64,000 bases of DNA from Deltaproteobacteria bacterium (GTDB taxonomy: Bacteria > Myxococcota_A > Polyangia > Polyangiales > Ga0077539), in NCBI GenBank assembly GCA_030694465.1, contig JAUXYJ010000054.1:416712-480711 (forward strand), in the 5' to 3' direction. The notes under the pieces are model-generated. The model ran no database searches, was not told where the DNA came from, and saw nothing but the letters and a program-made list of their open reading frames with translations. How positions within the stretch are numbered: position 1 is the stretch's first letter; every line of letters begins with the position of its first letter. Positions 35,080 to 45,107 of this stretch are shown here, one piece after another. The translations under genes were made by a program, and so were the position numbers.

Positions 35080-38000
35080 CTAGGGAGAAAAGAAGAAATC
35101 TACGCCAAATCGCTGACCATTGTTAGAGCTCGTACCCAAGACGCCACCGATCGAGAAGTGGTCGTTGATGGTCGCGTCGATCAAGAGCTGTCCGCCTTGG
35201 CCAGTGGCCTGCGAGTTGTTGTAGGTGCCCTCGATGTAGACGCGATTGCCAAGAAAGCTTGGCAAGACTCCGACGCCGAGGCGGGCGAGGGCGCTGCCAT
35301 CTGCGCCGGGCTCAGCGATGAACGTGGGAACAAATCCGAGCCCTGTCCCTTCGATCGCGCGCTGGACTTGGCCAGCTCCGAAGCCATAGAGCAACGCGGT
35401 AAGCAGCGACGCGGCGGCCTGCCTGCCCTGCGATTCGAGTGTAGCCTGGTCGCTCGCGCCGCGAGATTCGCGTCGGCCGAGGACCAGCATGGCGAGAATT
35501 TCGGCTTCGCTCGCGCCGGGAAATCTCTCGGCCGTGAAGCGGATGTCTGGCGCGGATTTTCGGCCACCGACCAAGATACTGATCCGTCCGTCGGTGGGCG
35601 AATCGTAGTGCAACGCGACGTCAAGAACGGGGTCGATGGAGGTGCTGCCATCGAAGAGAACCGAGACGCGATCAAAGTAGAAACGCTTGCCAAAAAGCTC
35701 AAAATAATTCTGCCGACCCGATTGCGCAACGCTGCCGCTGAGATAGAGCCCGTTGTCATATCGGATCGCCCCTTCGGTCGTGACGCCGATGAGAAAATCG
35801 CGGCGTCGCAAGAAGATCGGTTCTTGCGTACGAAACGTGAGATTGGTTGCAAACCCGCGGCGGTTGCTCGGCGCATACAACCGCGATCGGCCCATCACGA
35901 AGATCCCGCCGGCGTCATCGAGAGATTGCAACGACCTGGAAGAATCCTCGGGGATCTGGATATTGGCTTGTTGAATGGTCAGGCTGCCGTCGAGATGATC
36001 TGAGTACAAGAACGTCTCGAGATCCAGGGCGCCGGTGATCACCGCGTAGAGATTTCCCTCTTGGATCGCTGGAAAATTCGTGATCCTCGGCAAGATCCTG
36101 AGCCTCGCCAGCTCGCCACGCCGGCCATTGAGGTCAATCAGTCCCGACGCAGTGAGCGTGCCTTGTGCGGCCCCCACGCCCAGCGTCGCGTGCATTTCGG
36201 GAGAGAACATCAGCCGCCGGGACTGAGCCATAATGCTCAGGTCAATGTCTCGGATCGGGACTCCGAGCTTCTCGATGGTGACCTCACCGTTCATCCAACG
36301 CAGAAAGCCGGCGAGCGCGCGTGGATCTCTTGATCGCCACCGGAGCGTAGAGGTCATCGCCCCGCCGACATGAACAATCGGTGGCGTCTCGATGAACGGC
36401 GCGATCCGCTCGATCGGAAAGCTCAGCATGTTGAGCACAACGTCGACCCCGTCGCGATCGAGCACGCCCTCATGCCAGTCACCAATCAACGGCGCCGCGA
36501 CCAGCAGTCTCATGCCCTGCTCGGGCGAATATTCACCCGTCTGATTGGGGTCGCACGAAGCAACGCCCTGACTGTCCGGTGCCCAGGTCGCACACGAACG
36601 CAGCGCCCATTGACTGCCCCGGCAGTCGTTTGGCCGCCGCGATCCCGTCAGCCGACACAGATCGTACAGTCCCGCTCGGACCGCGATGTTGGACTGCTGT
36701 TGGCTGCGGACGCGCACATCGTTGACCGCTAAGTTGAGAATAAACGGGCTCGCCGCGTCGCCAGTGTCGGCCAACGTAATCGATGCTCGCCCATCCATTC
36801 GATGGGCTCGAGCCCACGCGAAACGTGAGAGGTCTAACGAAGTCGACCGGACGCTCAGGCGGTCGAAATCGAGAGATCTCAACCCGATCCGCCCATCCAA
36901 GAGCGCGCGGGGCGAGATCTTCGAGCGCATCTCGACCTGTGCACGCGGTGGCTCACCGCCTCCGGGGACGGCTCTTCTCAGCGAGGCACGCAGGTCAAGA
37001 TCAAGCTCCGCGCGATCGAGAATACTTGCATCCTGCCTCACGGGAGCGAGCCGAACGGTCGCGTCTAGCTCGGCGCTGTCGTCACGACTCAGCCACTCTG
37101 GAGCGTCCGCTACCGCACGAAGACGCAGCTGGGTGTTGGGGCCACGCAGAGGGCCATCGACGTTGAGCTCGACGTTGAGCGAGCCGTCAAACGAAGGGCG
37201 CGCGAGCATCGGAAAAAACCGTGCAGCCATGCGAGTCAGCGGCCAATCGGCCTGGGCGAGCGGACCCGCGACGACATGAAGTTGCACCGCCGCGTTGGCA
37301 ACCTGTTGTTCGGTCGCCGGCGTGAGCGCAAAGTCACGCCAGCTTCTTCGCGACTGACGAAACGCTTTGACCTGTGAAATCACAGATAACAGCGCGCTAT
37401 TCCAAGGCCCGCGGGTCTCTCCATCGACACCGATGAGCGCTCCGTCAAACTCGGACTCGCTCCGGGCGCAGCTCTCAGGGACCGCGATCACAGGACCGTG
37501 TCGATCGTGCCCCCATCGCACATTGGCCAGGGTGTGCTGCGGCACCGCGTGCGCATGGGGTACCTCGGCACAGAGCGCCCCGCGCAATCGCAAGGGGACC
37601 GTCAGCGGACGCCCACCTGTACGCTCTGCCCCCCCGCGATTGCGTCGCGGACTCCCAATCAGCCGCATGATGGCAGCGTTGAGGTTCGCGCTCAGTACGG
37701 CAGAGCGAAGATCAAAGCCCAACGAGACGCTCAGTGGGTTTCCGGGACGAAGACGAAAAGCACGAAGCCTGGCGGCGGCCTCTCCGCTCATTTCGAGCCC
37801 AGGAGGCAACGACTCTGTGAGCGTATTCGCGTGCAAATGTTCTAGCGAAACGTCAAGTTCTTGAAGAGAAGCCAGCGCCTGATCCAGGCCGCCCGTGGCC
37901 CGCATCGCTTGCAGCCGTGAGTCCACTACGACACGCGTCTGAGTGGCGCCAGCCGCACCAAGGGAGAGCTCCGCCTGCACGCGATCCATGCCACGCGGGT

Positions 38001-40050
38001 GCAACCCCGCGGTCACCGAGAGCGACGCTGCTCCGAGGCGAGGCAGGGTTCCGCCTTGCCAGCGGAGCGACCCTCGCGGATGCCCTCCCACGAGGCTAAA
38101 CGAGCCCTCCACCGTGCCCCCGGGATCTTCAGTCAGCCCAATCATTTGGGCGAGCCAGGGGACCGAAATCGCGCCCGCATCGACCGACACTTCACGGCCA
38201 CGAACACTGAGCCGCAGCCGCGACTGATCAGCCCCGACGAGCTCTGCGCGGACGCTCACGACCCCACGCGTCGGGATCGTCACGCTCGCGGTCAAACGCG
38301 CGGGCGCGCCTCGCAGACGAACCTCTGGCGCGCTCACGCGGATGTCCATCTGCGTCGCGTTTCTGCGAATTGAGAGCGAACCACTCGCGCGCGTTACGCC
38401 CACAGACCTCCCGCCTGCGAGCGCGGAGGCGTCTGCCGTGAAGCGCCCATCAAGTGCGGTTCGGGGATCACCATGAATCGCCACCGAGCCAGTCAGCGGC
38501 CCCACACCCGACGCACGAAGACCTCGTACCCGCGCAGTCGCGGCGACCGTCAGCGAGCCCCTCTCGCCAGCGCGCGCAGTGCCTTCGAGCTGGACATTTT
38601 CTGCTCGAATCGCGCCGGGTGCCACAAGATTCTGCGCCACCACGCGGTAGGAGAGGTCGTTGATCGCGTCGTGCCGGTTGAGCTCTGCATGGACACGCAG
38701 GGCTCCAGCGATGCCTTGGGCGCGAAGCAACGCGACCCCAGAGGCCTCCGTGACGTCAGCATCCAACGTCAGCGTCGCGTCATGATGAGGCCCCTCAAGG
38801 TCGACCCTTCCGTGGGCGTGCAGTCCCAGCGCGGGCGCCGTAACACTCGTCAGATCGAGCCACCGACCGCGCAGCTCTGCCTCGGCCTGAAACGGGGGAA
38901 TCTCGACTCCCGCGACCGTGGCGCGCAGCGCGGCGCCGTCGAGCGCGAGGTGGGTTCCGTTGCGACGCAGACGAACGACACCCCCCAGCACAGTAGCTGG
39001 CAGCGAGGCCTCAACACGCGAGAGGTCTATGTCGCCAAGGACGATCACAGCCTCCTGAGCGCGATCAGATGCGGTGATATCCACGCCAACGGTTCGATCT
39101 CCGACCAGCGTCTCGGCGTGAAGGGTGGTCTGACCAGCCAGCTGACCGAGCTGCACCCGCTGAAGCCGCACGTCGGTCGCGATGGGCATCTCAGTCAAAC
39201 GCGCGATTAATTCTCGGCGTACAAGACAGTCACGGAGGTCCACGCGCAGGCCCCGCGAGTCGAGATCCATGCTCGCGTCGCACTGCAGCTCCGGTCCATC
39301 AAGGCGGACGGTTGCGTGCATATTTCCTGAGAAATCTTCGCTTGGTGGTGGCGCAGCTTGCCAAGCTGGGAACCCTAAGGTCAGCACGCCATGTGCGGCA
39401 GCGCGGCCATAACGTCCGGCATCTACGGAGGCGCGCTGAAGATCCGATCGCAACGAAAACGGCTCGGTCACCATCGCCGTTTGCACCGACACGCTTGTAG
39501 CGCTCGCCGGTACACTCGCGTGCTCGATCTCAAGCCGCCCGATTTGCAATTGCATGCGCGGAAATCGCAGGGGGGTCGGTGCTCGCGCGACCGCCGCGGA
39601 CACGCTGCGGGGCTGTCGAGGAGTCTGAACGGGGCTATCAAACGCGCCCGCGATCGAGGGAGAGTTCTTTGCGTCTGCGTCAAAAATCAGCCGAAGTCGC
39701 TGAACATTTAGCGAAAGTGCAGGCATGGTTGCAGATCTCAAACCAAGCACCGCGCGCACCGCGTCGAGGAGTGAGTCTGCGTGAAGCGTCGCGCCTTCTC
39801 CGATTCGTCTTCCACGGGCGTCGTCGAGTGAGATTCCTGTTGCGTCGAGCCCTTTGCGGAGGCTCAGCCGGGTGATCGCTTCGATGTGCAATCGACCAAC
39901 GAATTGCCTACTCAAGACTCGGTTGACGGTCTCTGTGATTGCCCTGCGCGCGACCTCGGAATCCAGATGTACAAGCGCCATGACCACGCTCGCTGTCATC
40001 ACAGCGACCGCATACCCGAGCACAGCAGCGACGCGTCGGACGGTGGTCAT
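35080..40050 (-). CDS. tamB: TamB-type intermembrane bridge protein
   Basis: 1656 residues, in the size range of TamB/AsmA-like proteins. A single N-terminal TM helix (VAAVLGYAVAVMTASVVMALV) anchors it in the inner membrane, followed by a very long beta-helical region. The C-terminal 250 residues match the TamB (DUF490) domain: FYFDRVSVLFDGSTSIDPVL, ISILVGGRKSAPDIRFTAERFPG, EILAMLVLGRRE, and an ending beta-signature FGVDFFFSP. TamB moves lipids, or assists outer membrane protein assembly, with TamA. It starts three bases after the TamA stop, so the two are one operon. Confidence 0.9.
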   Translation of the reverse strand: MTTVRRVAAVLGYAVAVMTASVVMALVHLDSEVARRAITETVNRVLSRQFVGRLHIEAITRLSLRKGLDATGISLDDARGRRIGEGATLHADSLLDAVRAVLGLRSATMPALSLNVQRLRLIFDADAKNSPSIAGAFDSPVQTPRQPRSVSAAVARAPTPLRFPRMQLQIGRLEIEHASVPASATSVSVQTAMVTEPFSLRSDLQRASVDAGRYGRAAAHGVLTLGFPAWQAAPPPSEDFSGNMHATVRLDGPELQCDASMDLDSRGLRVDLRDCLVRRELIARLTEMPIATDVRLQRVQLGQLAGQTTLHAETLVGDRTVGVDITASDRAQEAVIVLGDIDLSRVEASLPATVLGGVVRLRRNGTHLALDGAALRATVAGVEIPPFQAEAELRGRWLDLTSVTAPALGLHAHGRVDLEGPHHDATLTLDADVTEASGVALLRAQGIAGALRVHAELNRHDAINDLSYRVVAQNLVAPGAIRAENVQLEGTARAGERGSLTVAATARVRGLRASGVGPLTGSVAIHGDPRTALDGRFTADASALAGGRSVGVTRASGSLSIRRNATQMDIRVSAPEVRLRGAPARLTASVTIPTRGVVSVRAELVGADQSRLRLSVRGREVSVDAGAISVPWLAQMIGLTEDPGGTVEGSFSLVGGHPRGSLRWQGGTLPRLGAASLSVTAGLHPRGMDRVQAELSLGAAGATQTRVVVDSRLQAMRATGGLDQALASLQELDVSLEHLHANTLTESLPPGLEMSGEAAARLRAFRLRPGNPLSVSLGFDLRSAVLSANLNAAIMRLIGSPRRNRGGAERTGGRPLTVPLRLRGALCAEVPHAHAVPQHTLANVRWGHDRHGPVIAVPESCARSESEFDGALIGVDGETRGPWNSALLSVISQVKAFRQSRRSWRDFALTPATEQQVANAAVQLHVVAGPLAQADWPLTRMAARFFPMLARPSFDGSLNVELNVDGPLRGPNTQLRLRAVADAPEWLSRDDSAELDATVRLAPVRQDASILDRAELDLDLRASLRRAVPGGGEPPRAQVEMRSKISPRALLDGRIGLRSLDFDRLSVRSTSLDLSRFAWARAHRMDGRASITLADTGDAASPFILNLAVNDVRVRSQQQSNIAVRAGLYDLCRLTGSRRPNDCRGSQWALRSCATWAPDSQGVASCDPNQTGEYSPEQGMRLLVAAPLIGDWHEGVLDRDGVDVVLNMLSFPIERIAPFIETPPIVHVGGAMTSTLRWRSRDPRALAGFLRWMNGEVTIEKLGVPIRDIDLSIMAQSRRLMFSPEMHATLGVGAAQGTLTASGLIDLNGRRGELARLRILPRITNFPAIQEGNLYAVITGALDLETFLYSDHLDGSLTIQQANIQIPEDSSRSLQSLDDAGGIFVMGRSRLYAPSNRRGFATNLTFRTQEPIFLRRRDFLIGVTTEGAIRYDNGLYLSGSVAQSGRQNYFELFGKRFYFDRVSVLFDGSTSIDPVLDVALHYDSPTDGRISILVGGRKSAPDIRFTAERFPGASEAEILAMLVLGRRESRGASDQATLESQGRQAAASLLTALLYGFGAGQVQRAIEGTGLGFVPTFIAEPGADGSALARLGVGVLPSFLGNRVYIEGTYNNSQATGQGGQLLIDATINDHFSIGGVLGTSSNNGQRFGVDFFFSP

Positions 40051-40053
40051 GGG

Positions 40054-42456
40054 CTAGTATGCCTCACCGATTGCGATCGCGATTTCGGCTGGAATTTTGG
40101 CGCCCAATAGATTGCATGGCGGGCGGGACGTCGCGAAGTAGGTCGGATAGCCAGGGTTGTTTCCCGAGGCCGCGGCCGCTTGTTGCGCGGCGACCTGTGT
40201 ATCGAAGGTCGTGCAGCCGAGATCGTCTACGCGAAGCCCAACATCAAGACGGATCACCCCGATGGGCGAGATATAGCGAAGCCCGACACCCACGCTGGGA
40301 TGCAAATCCGTGGGAAATGTCAGCGCAGGAGCAGGAGGCAGCGCGGGCATCGCGTCCGCGTTGATCTCTGCCGGTCTCCGCGGGATCGCGCTCGCCGCAG
40401 GCGGAACCCAGCCAAACGCGTCACTGATATCAATAAAACCAACGATGCCTAGGTTGCCAAAGTACGCGCGCCCTTCGATCGACAGCTCAAAGAGCCCGAG
40501 CCCACCGACTGCGAGGATTCGGTTGTTATCGGGCAGCGCAGTTGGAGCCGGATTGTTCGGATCCTCGGTCGTGCCGATGCGGAGTGGGCCACCAACGTTC
40601 GCGCGGTTGCAGTCCTCGGTGCGTGTCAGGTCGCCCGCCGCCGAGGTCACCACGCAGGTCTGTCTGGGCACCGTCGCGAGCGGCCCGGCGCGGTTAAAAG
40701 GGTAGCCGCGGTTCGAGTTTGCTCCTCCCGAATAGAACCGAAGTTCTTGCGGAACGGGCCAGCCCGCCACCCCATCGGCGAGCCCCGCCACGAGCCCCGC
40801 AGAGCCGCGCACTGCGAGTGTAAATCTCGATCCGAGTGGCAAAAACGCACGCACTTCACCGAGTCCACGAACAAACCCATACGGACTCACGCCAGGGATA
40901 GGCGCCGCCGCATGGGCGACCGCGCGCGCGTAGACACCGCTTCGTGTTGCGAGGGCGTTGTCTCGTTGGTCCACGCCGAGCGTGCCTTCGAGATAGAGGT
41001 ACGTTTGATCGATGTACTGGGCTGAATAGATGGGATCTGTGTGAAAAAACGGCTCTTGTCCATAGTACTGCACGCGAGCGCCCCGGACGTAGACCGCGCC
41101 AAACACGTTGCGCAGCGCAGCGAACTGAACTCCCGCATACGGCCGCAAATACACACGCGAAGTGCGATTGGGATTGAACGGATCCGGCCCGACATCGAAC
41201 TGTGCGCCCGCCACCACAGAGCCACGTTGAAACACTTCAGGCTGACGAAACTCAAGCGATGCGGCAACACCGGGGTCGAATCGAAGCGCCTGATTTCCGA
41301 AAATGCTTGGCAAAAAGAGCTGTGGACGGACTTCGCCAGAGAGCCTTCGCATCCCGCCAAACGCGTTGCGCCACTCAAAGCGCCACGAAGCGCGCACGCT
41401 TGAGCGGAGCTGATCGGTCTCGGCGCCGACGCCAAATCGCTGAAAGAACAGTGATTTAGGCGACAATTGCACAGTGAGATCGACCCGCATCCACTCGGCA
41501 ATCGGCGTACCGGTCGCTGCATCGCGCGGCACAAGCTCACATCCGGCTTGCCCCACGCGACAATGCACAGGCGTCGGCGTGATCCGCACAATACCAAACG
41601 CTCCGAGATCAAAGATGCGCCGCTGGGCGGCCGCGATGGTCGAGCGAGCGTAGGGGGTTCCGGGCGCGAGACCGAGCGCGCTCCGCACCGGACGAAGGGG
41701 ATATCCGCTCGGCAATCGATCGTCACGATTAGCCTGCGTGCCGTCGCCCTCGCTGATTTGCGCGACGCCAAAATAGGACTCAGGCCCTGGGTCGAGGACA
41801 AAGACGACATGGGCGCGCGCGTGCTCGGGATCCACGGTGACTCGCCCGCGGACCATCGGTGAGGCGCGACCGAGGTCCTCAAGCATTCCGCGCAGCAATT
41901 CGCGGTCTTCTGCGAACCCTTGCTCGGTGAATGCCCCGCCCAATTGCAGTCGCAGACGAGAGCGCACGGTCGCACACTCTGCGGTCGTGAGCACGCCAGG
42001 GCTCCCGTCGTCACAACCCGAGAGCCACAGCGTCCCAACCAACGTGCGCTCACCTTCGCGGACCGTAATGTCCAGGTCGACCATGCGATGATTGGCGTCA
42101 GGCGCGATCCGCACGTCGGTGATCGAAGCGCCGTAAAATCCCTGCGAAGAATACGTTCGCTCGACGCGCTCTAGGTCACGGCGAAAGGTCGTCGGGTCAA
42201 AGTACTCAAACCGACTCACGAGCGGCACCCGTGGGTTGGTCGGCAGCACTGAAGCTTGCGTGGCGATGCCTGCCTGCAAGCGCTCCGGTTCGATCTGATG
42301 CGTCCCGTGAAACTGTACCTGTCGCACAATCCAAGAGCGCTCTCGCGGCGCAGCGCACGCAGAGCTCAGGGCAACCGCGAGCAAGCCCAACGAGCACTGA
42401 AAATGGCGAGAGCGAATGCGATCGGTGACAGACACGGACAGTAGAGCGCGGACCAT
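40054..42456 (-). CDS. tamA: TamA-like Omp85-family outer membrane protein
   Basis: 800 residues. POTRA-type domains lie at about 40-370 (QVQFHGTHQIEPERLQAGI, YSSQGFYGASITDVRIAPD, LDITVREGERTLVGTLWLSG), then a 16-strand Omp85 barrel with the hallmark GGANSNRGYPFNRAGP near residue 600 and a C-terminal strand region ending IAIAIGEAY. The signal region has a Cys-lipobox pattern (LAVALSSACAAPRERS), unusual for this family. Several cysteines occur in predicted loops. It is 5' to tamB and likely co-transcribed; the divergent neighbour is the Rieske gene. Confidence 0.88.
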   Translation of the reverse strand: MVRALLSVSVTDRIRSRHFQCSLGLLAVALSSACAAPRERSWIVRQVQFHGTHQIEPERLQAGIATQASVLPTNPRVPLVSRFEYFDPTTFRRDLERVERTYSSQGFYGASITDVRIAPDANHRMVDLDITVREGERTLVGTLWLSGCDDGSPGVLTTAECATVRSRLRLQLGGAFTEQGFAEDRELLRGMLEDLGRASPMVRGRVTVDPEHARAHVVFVLDPGPESYFGVAQISEGDGTQANRDDRLPSGYPLRPVRSALGLAPGTPYARSTIAAAQRRIFDLGAFGIVRITPTPVHCRVGQAGCELVPRDAATGTPIAEWMRVDLTVQLSPKSLFFQRFGVGAETDQLRSSVRASWRFEWRNAFGGMRRLSGEVRPQLFLPSIFGNQALRFDPGVAASLEFRQPEVFQRGSVVAGAQFDVGPDPFNPNRTSRVYLRPYAGVQFAALRNVFGAVYVRGARVQYYGQEPFFHTDPIYSAQYIDQTYLYLEGTLGVDQRDNALATRSGVYARAVAHAAAPIPGVSPYGFVRGLGEVRAFLPLGSRFTLAVRGSAGLVAGLADGVAGWPVPQELRFYSGGANSNRGYPFNRAGPLATVPRQTCVVTSAAGDLTRTEDCNRANVGGPLRIGTTEDPNNPAPTALPDNNRILAVGGLGLFELSIEGRAYFGNLGIVGFIDISDAFGWVPPAASAIPRRPAEINADAMPALPPAPALTFPTDLHPSVGVGLRYISPIGVIRLDVGLRVDDLGCTTFDTQVAAQQAAAASGNNPGYPTYFATSRPPCNLLGAKIPAEIAIAIGEAY

Positions 42457-42552
42457 AGCGGCAAAGCAGGGGTCTTCCCAGCACCCCTTTGCGCGCTCGC
42501 AGGGCCGATGCCCACTCAGAGCCGCACAGCGCAGCGTTTTGCTTTGGTTATT

Positions 42553-42567
42553 GCGCAGAGACTGCGC
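42553..42567. promoter_or_regulatory. Inverted repeat between tamA and Rieske genes
   Basis: GCGCAG and CTGCGC separated by AGA, 98 bases before the Rieske start and 97 bases before the tamA start. A centred site that could affect either divergent unit. Confidence 0.3.
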
Positions 42568-42664
42568 GAAGCTCTCCCTCGGCCAGACGCGAAGACCACG
42601 CGACAGCTCACGCTGCGATCACCCATGGGTCTTTGTCCAATCATTTTGGCTACGTGGAGGCACT

Positions 42665-43171
42665 GTGACCGAGCGACGAAGGGTTCTGAAGGTACTGACA
42701 GGGATGGGGGGCGCCGCCATTGTGGGCACGGGAGTGGTCACCACGGGTGCGCTCATGGCCCAGGGCGAGAGGCGCCCAGGCGGAGGCGCTACAGAGGCAT
42801 GGAAACGTGTCGCGCGCTTAGACGCCCTTGAGCAGGGCCGCCCGCTCAAGGTCGCCGTCATCGGCAACGTTGAAGACGCCTGGATTCGCACCGAAGAACA
42901 GCGGATCGGCAACGTGTGGTTGCTCCGCGACGGACCACGCGCCGTGCGAGCCTTCTCGACCGTGTGCCCCCACCTTGGTTGCAGCATCGACGCCGACGAC
43001 CATGGCTTCATTTGCAAGTGCCACGACAGCCATTTTACGAGCGCAGGGGCACGCGTGGATGGCCCCTCGCCACGCGGCATGGACCCGATCGAAGCGCGGG
43101 TAGAGGGCGAGTACGTCGAGGTCCGTTACAAGCGCTTTCGCCTGGGAACTTCCACACGGACGGAGGCCTGA
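42665..43171 (+). CDS. Rieske 2Fe-2S subunit of a cytochrome bc-type complex
   Basis: 168 residues from the GTG at 42665, preceded by GGAGG. N-terminal anchor with a Tat-like Arg cluster (RRRVLK) and a hydrophobic stretch at about 10-32. Rieske boxes: CPHLGC (C101, H103, C106) and CKCHDSHF (C117, C119, H120), so both cluster His and Cys ligands and the disulfide pair are present. It carries electrons from quinol to cytochrome c. The next gene starts eight bases on, so they are one operon encoding a quinol-cytochrome c oxidoreductase. Confidence 0.94.
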   Translation: MTERRRVLKVLTGMGGAAIVGTGVVTTGALMAQGERRPGGGATEAWKRVARLDALEQGRPLKVAVIGNVEDAWIRTEEQRIGNVWLLRDGPRAVRAFSTVCPHLGCSIDADDHGFICKCHDSHFTSAGARVDGPSPRGMDPIEARVEGEYVEVRYKRFRLGTSTRTEA

Positions 43172-43178
43172 GCGCGCC

Positions 43179-44954
43179 ATGCCAACTGCCCTTACCAACT
43201 GGCTGAAGTCTCGATTGGGCTTTGTCTCGCTCCTGCGAGAGGCCTTCGATCGACCCATCGTCGGGCCACCTCGCTGGTCCAGCGCGCTCGGACACGCGCT
43301 CGTGTGGCTCTTTGTCCTCGAGGCGCTCACCGGCTTCGCGATGGCCAACCTCTACGCGCCCACGACCCGCGACGCGTGGGGCTCGATCGTCTTTATGGAG
43401 CAAAAGCTCGCGTGGGGAGGCTTTGTCCGAGGCCTTCACTATTGGGCCGCGCAGCTCATGGTCGTGCTCGCGTGGGCTCATTGTTTGGGTGTGCTCGTGG
43501 TCGCACACCATCGTCGTCCGCGTGAGGCCCTCTGGTGGGTCTCGCTCGGCACACTTGGCCTCATGATCGGCGCGGCCCACACCGGCGCGCTGCTCCCGTG
43601 GGACGAGCGCGCCTACTGGATCACCGTGGTCGAAGACGGAATTATCCAAGGATTTCCGGGCATTGGAACCGGCGCCTCGCGGGCACTCCGCAACGGCCCG
43701 ACCGCTGGAACACCCACGCTCACCCGGATGTACGCGCTCCACACGGTCGCGTTGCCCGCGCTCATCGCGTTGGTGTTTTACCTCCGTGGGCACCTGCACC
43801 GGCACTTGGGCTTGGGCCAATCCAGCGCAAGTGAAGAAGAGGTCACAGCGATCGCCGAGACCCGGTCTTGGCCACAACAGACCCTCCGAGACATCGTGGT
43901 CGCCGTGACCGTAGTGGCGCTCGCGATCGCGCTCGCCAAGGCACCAGGAGCGCCGCTCGACGGCCCCGCAGACCCGAGCATGTCGGACTATCCAGCGCGG
44001 CCCGAATGGTATCTTCTCTGGCTTTTTCGCTTGCGAAAGTACTTTGATCCCAAGCGCGAGCTCATCGCGACCGCCGTGATCCCAGGCCTCGCGACCGGCG
44101 CGCTGGTGCTGCTCCCGTGGCTCGATCGCACCCGTCGCAAGCTTAACGCGGGCCAGCTCATCGGAGCCTCGTTGTTGATCATCGTCGGGATTTTTACAGG
44201 CTACAGCGTGTACGCCGACGACCATGACCCCGTCGTTCGTCGTGGCCGAGCCGGTGCCGCAGTGCGTGCATCTGCCGCGCGAAGGTTCGCGCTGGATGGC
44301 ATCCCGCCCGAGGGACCGCAAGACCTCTTGCGCAATCATCCCAGTGTAAAACCGAGGCTTTTGTACGAACAACACTGCGGCAGCTGCCACGCACGCGGCG
44401 ACGCTCCCCTGCGCGATGCGCGCGGTGGACGCAGCAGCGCGCGAGGCCCCGCGCTCGAGGGCTTTGGCTCACGCGGATGGGCGAGGGCAGTGATGACCAA
44501 CCCCGACGCGCCCGCGCTCTTTGGCCGCACGAATATCCACTTCATGCCACCACAGCGCGATCTTTCTGCCAGCGAAATGGCTGACCTCGCAGAGTATCTC
44601 TACAGTCAGTCCATCGAGCCAGGCGACCCCGCCGCCGACGCCGCACGCGTGCGCTCTGGCGACACGCTCTTTCACAACCAGTGCACGATGTGTCACCAGG
44701 GTGCAGGGGATCTCACCGAGACCGACGCGGCCCAACGCGAGGCCCCAGACCTCACACGCTGGGCCTCGCGCGCGTGGATCCGCGGGCAAATTCTCGAGCC
44801 CGCGCACCCCACACGCTATGGCTCGACCAACGAGATGCCGAGCTTCTCGGACGAGCTGCAAGGCCGCGATCTCGAGTACGTGATTGACTACGTGCGGTCC
44901 ATGCGCGCGCGCGCTGCGCCGAGCGTGCCGCCGCCTGCACCACGTCGCGAGTGA
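43179..44954 (+). CDS. Fused cytochrome b and diheme cytochrome c
   Basis: 591 residues. The first 220 form a cytochrome b: helix B ligands His87 and His101 (H-x13-H) and helix D His188 are visible, followed by PRE/DERAYWITV and PEWY (275-278), the Qo-site motif. The other helix D ligand expected about 15 residues after His188 is Arg203 instead of His; His205 is two residues further on. TM helices at about 330-345 link to a soluble part with two heme c sites: CGSCH (400-404) and CTMCH (502-506), with candidate Met ligands at Met456 and Met553. It would fold as a self-contained b-c complex with the Rieske protein. Confidence 0.92.
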   Translation: MPTALTNWLKSRLGFVSLLREAFDRPIVGPPRWSSALGHALVWLFVLEALTGFAMANLYAPTTRDAWGSIVFMEQKLAWGGFVRGLHYWAAQLMVVLAWAHCLGVLVVAHHRRPREALWWVSLGTLGLMIGAAHTGALLPWDERAYWITVVEDGIIQGFPGIGTGASRALRNGPTAGTPTLTRMYALHTVALPALIALVFYLRGHLHRHLGLGQSSASEEEVTAIAETRSWPQQTLRDIVVAVTVVALAIALAKAPGAPLDGPADPSMSDYPARPEWYLLWLFRLRKYFDPKRELIATAVIPGLATGALVLLPWLDRTRRKLNAGQLIGASLLIIVGIFTGYSVYADDHDPVVRRGRAGAAVRASAARRFALDGIPPEGPQDLLRNHPSVKPRLLYEQHCGSCHARGDAPLRDARGGRSSARGPALEGFGSRGWARAVMTNPDAPALFGRTNIHFMPPQRDLSASEMADLAEYLYSQSIEPGDPAADAARVRSGDTLFHNQCTMCHQGAGDLTETDAAQREAPDLTRWASRAWIRGQILEPAHPTRYGSTNEMPSFSDELQGRDLEYVIDYVRSMRARAAPSVPPPAPRRE

Positions 44955-45071
44955 GCGAGAGTCTTGCGCTGACTCGACCTTGCTTCGCGACGCAGGCCGA
45001 GCGCACATAAGGGCAGTTTACCCTGCAAATACTCAGGCCAATCGCGAAGTGTAAGTTCGAACCACGAACAT

Positions 45072-45088
45072 TGAACTCAGTGAGTTCA
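45072..45088. promoter_or_regulatory. 17-bp inverted repeat before the calcium-repeat lipoprotein
   Basis: TGAACTC and GAGTTCA separated by AGT, 20 bases before the ATG at 45108. Operator-like position. Confidence 0.45.
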
Positions 45089-45107
45089 CTCTTGTATCGT
45101 GTGACTT

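Noticed and set aside
43179..44954. Frameshift artefact producing the cytochrome b-c fusion
   Set aside because: The frame is continuous, the linker has a TM helix and normal composition, and heme sites are intact, so a natural fusion is favoured.
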